The notes below the pieces were generated by a model. The model was not told the origin of the DNA. It ran no database searches and saw nothing but the letters and a program-made list of their open reading frames with translations. Both the position numbers and the translations under genes were made by a program. This document shows, in pieces, positions 5,063-8,891 of a stretch of DNA of 8,891 nt. The stretch spans positions 1-8,891 of the forward strand of contig CAIWVR010000414.1 in NCBI GenBank assembly GCA_903916165.1, given 5' to 3'. Each line of letters starts with the position of its first letter. The first letter of the stretch is position 1. This DNA is from an uncultured Hyphomicrobiales bacterium (GTDB lineage: Bacteria; Pseudomonadota; Alphaproteobacteria; Rhizobiales; Beijerinckiaceae).

Positions 5063-5440
5063 GGTTTCCCCCCATAGAATTTCCGTCTGCCCCCTTGGCG
5101 ACAAGGCCGAAACGGGCTAGAGAGAGTCTAGAAATCGCCTCGGCTCTGCACGTGCAGTGGCTCAAGGCCCGTTGAGAACAGCATGGCGGTGACGACGCTG
5201 CCAGTTCTCCGGATCGTTTGCCTGGCACAGTCCCGGGTTGGACGAGGCGAATGTCTCCTTATTCGTTGGTCTTGCAGGATGTTGCAGATCAGGAATATCG
5301 GCCCTGATGTTTCGGGGTTGTTTGCAGACTGGCCGGAGAGCCCATTCGCTTAACCAAGACAGCTTTTGATAGCGGCTGTTTCAGTTCGAGGTCGGCTTTG
5401 TCCTCCGCCGGCCGCGGGACGCACTACTCAAGGATCATCG
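5063..5440. other. 378-base non-coding region rich in inverted repeats (prmC - DUF4167)
   Basis: No credible protein gene is visible here. The first half (5093-5209) holds several adjacent complementary segments described separately. The second half carries three copies of TTGCAG at 5272, 5282 and 5322, an ATCAGG-N9-CCTGAT inverted repeat (5288-5308) and a hairpin AAGACAGC-like/GCTGTTT (5357-5381). No intrinsic terminator with a T-run follows prmC, so the DUF4167 gene may share its transcript, have its own promoter within this gap, or both. I could not pick a convincing promoter by eye. The last bases hold the DUF4167 ribosome-binding site. Confidence 0.6.
5093..5209 (+). ncRNA. Candidate structured RNA or leader element (speculative)
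   Basis: Successive complementary segments can be drawn: CCTTG (5093-5097) with CAAGG (5102-5106) around the GNRA-type loop GCGA; AACGGGC (5111-5117) with GCCCGTT (5167-5173) as a long-range stem; inside it CTAGA (5117-5121) with TCTAG (5127-5131), which shares C5117 with the outer stem, and the 12-bp palindrome CTGCACGTGCAG (5146-5157); and, directly after the outer stem, GAGAAC (5174-5179) with GTTCTC (5204-5209) enclosing GGCGG (5185-5189) with CTGCC (5198-5202, one G-T pair). The pairings are real in the sequence, but GC-rich DNA forms many by chance. It does not resemble tmRNA, RNase P RNA or SRP RNA as far as I can tell. The strand is assumed from the flanking genes. Confidence 0.3.
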
Positions 5441-6370
5441 ATGAGACCGGGTCAGAACAAGCGTATGCGCGGCCGCAACAACAACAACAGCAGTCCCGGT
5501 GGCAATCGCAAGGGGCCGAATCCGCTCACCCGGTCCTACGAATCCAATGGTCCCGACGTCAAGATCAGGGGGACGGCCCACCACGTCGCGGAGAAATACC
5601 TGCAGCTCGCGCGCGACGCACAATCATCCGGCGATCCGGTGATGGCGGAGAGCTATCTCCAGCACGCAGAACATTATTTCCGCATCATTGCCGCCGCACA
5701 GCAGGCCCAGCAGGAGGCGCAGGTCGGCTATATGCGGCCGGCCGGTGAACCGGAAGCCGAGGAAGACGACGACGACGAGGGCGGCATCCCCGATCGCTTC
5801 GCCTCGCCGATCGAGCGCGTTGCTGCACCCGTGCAGCAACCTTATGGCGGTCAGCCCCAGCCATATGCACCGCCGCCGCAGCAGCCCTATGCTCCCGGCG
5901 GTTATGCGCCCCAGCAGGGCCAGCCCCAGGGAGACCGCCAGCAGGATCGCGGCGACCGGCAGAATCACGATCGGCAAAACAATGATCGGCAGGAACGCGG
6001 CCCGCGTCCGGACCGTCCGTTCCAGGATCGCAACAACCAGCAAAACCGGCAGGGTCCCAACCCGCCACGTCCGCCGCGGCCACCGCGCGAGTTTCGTAAC
6101 GACCAGCAGCCGCGGTTCGAGCCGCGGCCCGTGACAGACGAGCAGCCGGACACCGGCCTCCCGGCTTTCATCACCGCCCCGGTCCGCATTCCGGTGAGCG
6201 AGGCCCCGCAGCCAAACCTGCAGGGTGGCGCGCCAGAAGGCGGTCTGGACATGATCTCTGACGAGGGTGTCGGATTCCACCTGCGTCCGCGCCGGCGGCG
6301 GCGGCGTCCGGGCAGCGAGGGCGAGGGCGAGGCTCCGGCCGCGCGCGGCGATCTGCCGGCTCTGGACTAG
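5441..6370 (+). CDS. DUF4167 domain-containing protein
   Basis: The 309-residue protein starts MRPGQNKRMRGRN, the hallmark opening of DUF4167 proteins, with AAGGA at 5430-5434 six bases before the ATG; an in-frame extension to 5366 lacks these features. Residues 1-28 are basic and Asn/Gly-rich. A compact, probably helical core follows at about 30-95 (TRSYESNGPDVKIRGTAHHVAEKYLQLARDA, then HAEHYFRIIAAAQ). The rest is low complexity: an acidic run EAEEDDDDEGG (105-115), a Q/P/Y-rich stretch (131-165), pentapeptide DRQ repeats (172-186), proline-rich PPRPPRPPR (208-216), and a C-terminal arginine cluster RPRRRRRRP (282-290). No signal peptide or membrane segment is seen. The function is not established to my knowledge; the charge pattern suggests an RNA-binding or ribonucleoprotein-associated cytosolic protein (inference). 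Position between prmC and clpB matches many alphaproteobacterial genomes. Confidence 0.93.
   Translation: MRPGQNKRMRGRNNNNSSPGGNRKGPNPLTRSYESNGPDVKIRGTAHHVAEKYLQLARDAQSSGDPVMAESYLQHAEHYFRIIAAAQQAQQEAQVGYMRPAGEPEAEEDDDDEGGIPDRFASPIERVAAPVQQPYGGQPQPYAPPPQQPYAPGGYAPQQGQPQGDRQQDRGDRQNHDRQNNDRQERGPRPDRPFQDRNNQQNRQGPNPPRPPRPPREFRNDQQPRFEPRPVTDEQPDTGLPAFITAPVRIPVSEAPQPNLQGGAPEGGLDMISDEGVGFHLRPRRRRRRPGSEGEGEAPAARGDLPALD
5954..5998 (+). repeat. Three 15-bp degenerate tandem repeats within the DUF4167 gene
   Basis: Units 5954-5968, 5969-5983 and 5984-5998 each begin GAYCGGCA and encode the pentapeptides DRQNH, DRQNN and DRQER in frame. A less regular DRQ-like unit lies just upstream (residues 165-170). 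Such in-frame repeats can change copy number without breaking the gene, so the length of this linker may vary between strains. Confidence 0.7.
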
Positions 6371-6375
6371 GTATC

Positions 6376-6398
6376 AAGGGGGCTTCGGCCCCCTTTTT
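6376..6398 (+). terminator. Intrinsic terminator between the DUF4167 and MOSC genes
   Basis: AAGGGGGC (6376-6383) pairs with GCCCCCTT (6388-6395) around the stable tetraloop TTCG, with the T-run at 6394-6398. It lies five bases after the DUF4167 stop and fills the 27-base gap to the convergent MOSC gene, whose stop codon begins at 6398. Its T-run is well placed for plus-strand termination; on the minus strand the tail is poor. Confidence 0.9.
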
Positions 6399-7159
6399 CA
6401 TACCTGGATGTGGAGCACATCCCCCAAGGCGACCGTCCCTCCAAGCTTGACGCTGGCGTAGACGCCACAGGTGATCCGGCCGTAGGAGTCCTGCAGCGCC
6501 CCCACGACGTCGCGATCGCGGACGCCGGTGTGCGGATCGACATGCGTGGCCAGGCATCGGTCAATCGTCTTGAGGACGCGCAACTCGGCCCCTCCAATGC
6601 GGATGCGCTGGCCGGGCAGATCTTCCTCGACCCAGGGCTCCCAACCTTCGACGGCGATGTTGGCGCGAAAACGAAGGGGATCGAGCAGTCCGCCCATCCG
6701 GCTCTCGAGGTCGCGCACACTGGCAAGATTGAGGATCGACACAAAACCCGAACGGATGGAATCGGTGAAGCGAAACCCGTCAGGGGCCTGCAACAGGCGC
6801 ACCGGGCCTCGTGTCTCGCCGGCACAGAAATCCTGCAGGAAGGTCTCGAGGGCCATCCGCCCCTCAGACGTTCGCACATCGCCCCGCACCTGCACGCTGC
6901 CACGGTGAGAGAGGGCGAGCATGTGGCCCTCGTCATCGTAACGGGACGCGATTTCGGCCAGCCGCGCATTCTTCATCAGCATCAGAAAGCGCGTTTTCGA
7001 TTGATAGGCCGGATGCGCCGGGTCGAAAGACGAAGGACCATTCTCGAACGCCAGTATCCGGTCTCCGGGAAAGAAGCGGCCTGCCACAAGCTCGACCTTC
7101 GACAAGGGCTCGGGCGACAGCCCCTTGACCGGATACCTGTGCAATGAAGCAACGTTCAT
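6398..7159 (-). CDS. MOSC domain-containing protein (MOSC N-terminal barrel plus MOSC domain)
   Basis: The 253-residue protein opens with the MOSC_N beta-barrel signature LHRYPVKGLSPEPL (6-19), followed by the MOSC domain with RFRANIAVEG (163-172) and the RCLATHVDPHTGVRD stretch (201-215), in which Cys202 is the expected molybdenum-cofactor ligand. GDVLHIQV closes the protein. In YcbX and eukaryotic mARC this fold binds molybdenum cofactor and reduces N-hydroxylated compounds; YcbX carries an extra C-terminal 2Fe-2S domain that is absent here, so a separate electron donor or a different task such as cofactor or sulfur handling is likely. No signal peptide is seen, suggesting a cytoplasmic protein. 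The ATG at 7159 has AGGA at 7167-7170 seven bases upstream on the minus strand. It converges on the DUF4167 gene and diverges from clpB. The exact substrate cannot be named. Confidence 0.93.
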   Translation of the reverse strand: MNVASLHRYPVKGLSPEPLSKVELVAGRFFPGDRILAFENGPSSFDPAHPAYQSKTRFLMLMKNARLAEIASRYDDEGHMLALSHRGSVQVRGDVRTSEGRMALETFLQDFCAGETRGPVRLLQAPDGFRFTDSIRSGFVSILNLASVRDLESRMGGLLDPLRFRANIAVEGWEPWVEEDLPGQRIRIGGAELRVLKTIDRCLATHVDPHTGVRDRDVVGALQDSYGRITCGVYASVKLGGTVALGDVLHIQV

Positions 7160-7216
7160 GAATCTTTCCTGATGACGCTGGCAAGCGCCTCCAACCTGAT
7201 TTGGATCAGCGCGAAG

Positions 7217-7249
7217 AAAGGTGAATCGGGTCCTCTTTCACCAAAGGTG
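7217..7249. repeat. AAAGGTG direct repeats with an inverted TTCACC copy over the clpB promoter
   Basis: AAAGGTG occurs at 7217-7223 and again at 7243-7249. Between them TTCACC (7237-7242) is the reverse complement of GGTGAA (7220-7225), separated by 11 bases. The copies flank and overlap the candidate -35 element at 7235-7240, where a regulator-binding site could act on either divergent gene. Short repeats; operator function is inference. Confidence 0.3.
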
Positions 7250-7263
7250 CCCCCTACCTACAT
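7235..7263 (+). promoter_or_regulatory. Candidate heat-shock (RpoH, sigma-32) promoter of clpB
   Basis: CTTTCA (7235-7240) resembles the RpoH -35 CTTGAA at four of six positions. After 16 bases comes CCTACAT (7257-7263), which fits the -10 pattern CYTATNT at six of seven positions. The spacing is the same as in the htpG candidate. clpB is RpoH-controlled in most proteobacteria studied. A start near 7270 would give a leader of about 80 bases that includes the hairpin 7307-7330. Confidence 0.45.
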
Positions 7264-7306
7264 CTCGGGTGCGGTCGCCGAAAGGGGCCACACCACGTTC
7301 GACGTC

Positions 7307-7330
7307 GCAGCATCGCTCCGGGATCGCTGC
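7307..7330 (+). promoter_or_regulatory. Leader hairpin upstream of clpB
   Basis: GCAGC (7307-7311) pairs with GCTGC (7326-7330), and ATC (7312-7314) with GAT (7322-7324), leaving C7325 bulged and a seven-base loop. It ends seven bases before the Shine-Dalgarno GAGGAG (7338-7343). It does not cover the ribosome-binding site, so a classical RNA thermometer is not evident. Confidence 0.35.
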
Positions 7331-7349
7331 CACGGTTGAGGAGAAGATG

Positions 7350-8891
7350 ATGAATATCGAGAAATATACTGAACGCGCCCGCGGCTTCGTCCAGTCCGCG
7401 CAATCGCTGGCCTTGCGTGAAGGGCATCAGCAATTCACGCCAGAACATGTGCTGAAAGTCTTGATGGATGACGAAGAGGGTCTCGCCTCCGGCCTGATCG
7501 ACAAGGCCGGCGGCCGTTCGCGCGATGCACTCGTGCAGACCGAACTGGCCCTGGATAAAGTGCCGAAAGTGCAGGGATCGGGCGCAGGCCAGCTTTACAT
7601 GGCGCCAACCACCGCACGCATTTTCGACAGTGCCGAAAAACTGGCGCAGAAAGCGGGTGATTCCTTCGTCACGGTCGAGCGATTGCTGTTGGCGATCGCG
7701 GCCGAAAAATCATCCGACGCCGGCAAGATCCTCGCCAATGCCGGCGTGACTCCGCAAAGCCTCAATCACGCGATCGAAGACCTGCGCAAGGGGCGGACCG
7801 CCGACAATGCCACGGCCGAGAATGCCTATGACGCGCTCAAGAAATATGCGCGCGACCTCACAGAAGCCGCGCGCAACGGCAAGCTCGATCCAGTGATCGG
7901 ACGCGATGAGGAAATCCGCCGCACGATCCAGGTCCTGTCGCGACGCACGAAAAACAATCCGGTCCTGATCGGCGAGCCCGGCGTCGGCAAGACGGCAATT
8001 GTCGAGGGTCTGGCGCTGCGCATCATCAATGGTGATGTGCCGGAAAGCCTGAAAAACAAGAAGCTTCTGGCCCTCGACATGGGATCGCTGATCGCGGGCG
8101 CTAAATTTCGCGGCGAATTCGAAGAGCGTCTCAAGGCCGTGCTCAACGAAGTGACTGCAGCACAGGGCGGGATCGTGCTGTTCATTGACGAGATGCATAC
8201 GCTCGTCGGTGCCGGCAAGGCCGATGGCGCCATGGATGCCTCCAACCTTCTCAAGCCAGCCCTGGCGCGCGGCGAATTGCATTGCGTCGGCGCGACCACG
8301 CTGGATGAATATCGCAAACATGTCGAGAAGGACGCGGCGCTTGCGCGGCGCTTCCAGCCGGTGTTCGTCAATGAGCCCTCCGTCGAGGACACGATTTCAA
8401 TCCTGCGCGGCTTGAAGGAAAAATACGAGCTGCACCACGGCGTGCGCATCACTGACGCGGCGATTGTCGCTGCCGCGACCTTGTCGAACCGCTATATTGC
8501 TGACCGCTTCCTGCCGGACAAGGCCATCGACCTTGTGGATGAGGCCTCATCGCGGCTGCGCATGCAGGTCGATTCCAAGCCGGAGGAGCTGGATGAATAT
8601 GACCGGCGGATCATGCAGCTGAGGATCGAACAGGGGGCACTGCGCAAGGAAACCGATCCGGCATCACGCGATCGGCTCGGCAAGCTTGAAAGCGAACTGG
8701 CCGAACTCGAAGAGAAATCAGCGTCGCTGACGGCGCGCTGGAATGCCGAGAAGGACAAGCTTGGCAATGCGCAAAAACTGAAGGAGCAGCTTGAGACCGC
8801 GCGCAATGAACTCGCCAATGCGCAAAGGCGCGGCGAATACCAGCGCGCCGGCGAATTGACCTATGGCGTCATTCCCGATCTCGAGAAGAAA
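7350..8891 (+). CDS. clpB: ATP-dependent chaperone ClpB (Hsp100 disaggregase), N-terminal 514 residues; 3' end outside window
   Basis: ClpB is a hexameric AAA+ machine that, with DnaK, pulls polypeptides out of aggregates after heat stress. The frame is uninterrupted from the ATG to the window edge. It shows the N-domain (about 1-145), AAA-1 with [15 protein letters not shown] (206-220, Walker A Lys214), pore loop [13 protein letters not shown] (250-262, Phe253), Walker B VLFIDE (276-281, Glu281), sensor Thr in GATT (314-317), the arginine pair Arg333-Arg334, and the start of the charged coiled-coil M-domain from about 410, which distinguishes ClpB from ClpA and ClpC. Two adjacent ATGs exist (7347, 7350). 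The second is preferred because GAGGAG (7338-7343) is six bases away and the family starts MNxEKYTER. A full ClpB has around 860 residues, so the second AAA module lies beyond the window. It is transcribed away from the MOSC gene. Confidence 0.97.
   Translation, partial: MNIEKYTERARGFVQSAQSLALREGHQQFTPEHVLKVLMDDEEGLASGLIDKAGGRSRDALVQTELALDKVPKVQGSGAGQLYMAPTTARIFDSAEKLAQKAGDSFVTVERLLLAIAAEKSSDAGKILANAGVTPQSLNHAIEDLRKGRTADNATAENAYDALKKYARDLTEAARNGKLDPVIGRDEEIRRTIQVLSRRTKNNPVLIGEPGVGKTAIVEGLALRIINGDVPESLKNKKLLALDMGSLIAGAKFRGEFEERLKAVLNEVTAAQGGIVLFIDEMHTLVGAGKADGAMDASNLLKPALARGELHCVGATTLDEYRKHVEKDAALARRFQPVFVNEPSVEDTISILRGLKEKYELHHGVRITDAAIVAAATLSNRYIADRFLPDKAIDLVDEASSRLRMQVDSKPEELDEYDRRIMQLRIEQGALRKETDPASRDRLGKLESELAELEEKSASLTARWNAEKDKLGNAQKLKEQLETARNELANAQRRGEYQRAGELTYGVIPDLEKK

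Larger units (their letters stand above)
7160..7349. other. Divergent intergenic region between the MOSC gene and clpB
   Basis: The 190-base gap contains the MOSC ribosome-binding site, a small hairpin CTGAT-TTGG-ATCAG (7196-7209), a cluster of related heptamers (7217-7249), the candidate clpB heat-shock promoter (7235-7263), an 8-bp palindrome CGACGTCG (7300-7307) and a leader hairpin (7307-7330). No additional coding frame is convincing. A promoter for the MOSC gene must lie here too, but I could not single one out. Confidence 0.6.

Noticed and set aside
5366..5440. 25-codon N-terminal extension of the DUF4167 protein
   Set aside because: The family hallmark MRPGQNKRMRGRN begins at 5441 with AAGGA correctly spaced; the extension has no supporting feature.
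5624..6280. 218-codon minus-strand open frame with leucine-rich, membrane-like segments opposite the DUF4167 gene
   Set aside because: The apparent hydrophobicity comes from reading Q/D/R-rich codons backwards; the plus-strand DUF4167 start and signature are unmistakable.
6410..7147. 245-codon plus-strand open frame opposite the MOSC gene
   Set aside because: The minus strand carries clear MOSC motifs and a good ribosome-binding site; the plus frame is a mirror of it with no family features.
7347..7349. First of two adjacent ATGs as the clpB start
   Set aside because: It is only three bases from GAGGAG; the second ATG has a normal six-base gap and gives the family-typical MNIEKYTER start.

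Overview
The window is GC-rich DNA whose gene content points to an alphaproteobacterium. The DUF2794 and DUF4167 proteins are, to my knowledge, essentially alphaproteobacterial families, and a prmC - DUF4167 - clpB order is familiar from Rhizobiales-like genomes. I cannot place it to genus. There are eight protein-coding genes. The two at the edges are incomplete: the first lacks its 5' end and clpB runs off the right edge after 514 codons. I see no mobile element, CRISPR array, tRNA or rRNA.

Layout. 1-474 (+) is the C-terminal part of an FtsX/YbbP-type ABC permease. 649-1392 (+) is a seven-helix Bax inhibitor-1 (YbhL/YccA) membrane protein, preceded by a leader with a strong hairpin and followed by a textbook intrinsic terminator. 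1456-1851 (-) is a DUF2794 protein. A 380-base non-coding stretch follows, carrying the DUF2794 upstream region and a heat-shock-like promoter for htpG. 2232-4178 (+) htpG and 4175-5062 (+) prmC overlap by four bases (GTGA). A second 378-base gap (5063-5440) is dense in inverted repeats and may hold a structured RNA or a long leader. 5441-6370 (+) is a DUF4167 protein with a low-complexity, arginine-tipped tail, closed by a terminator lying between it and the convergent MOSC-domain gene (6398-7159, -). clpB (7350 onward, +) diverges from the MOSC gene.

How the genes may fit together. HtpG (Hsp90) and ClpB (Hsp100) are heat-shock chaperones, and each has a candidate RpoH-type promoter of the same geometry. 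PrmC modifies peptide-chain release factors. The DUF4167 protein, of unknown role, sits between them and looks able to bind RNA. The cluster is therefore tilted towards protein quality control and translation, although prmC is joined here to htpG rather than to prfA, its usual partner.

Most unusual signals: (1) a seven-G run, in phase as a -1 slippery heptamer, just before the htpG stop/prmC start overlap; (2) a perfect 13-bp hairpin at the start of prmC; (3) stacked inverted repeats at 5093-5209; (4) a leader hairpin before the BI-1 gene that should be compared with the alphaproteobacterial ybhL RNA motif. These come from reading the sequence by eye and are not statistically tested.
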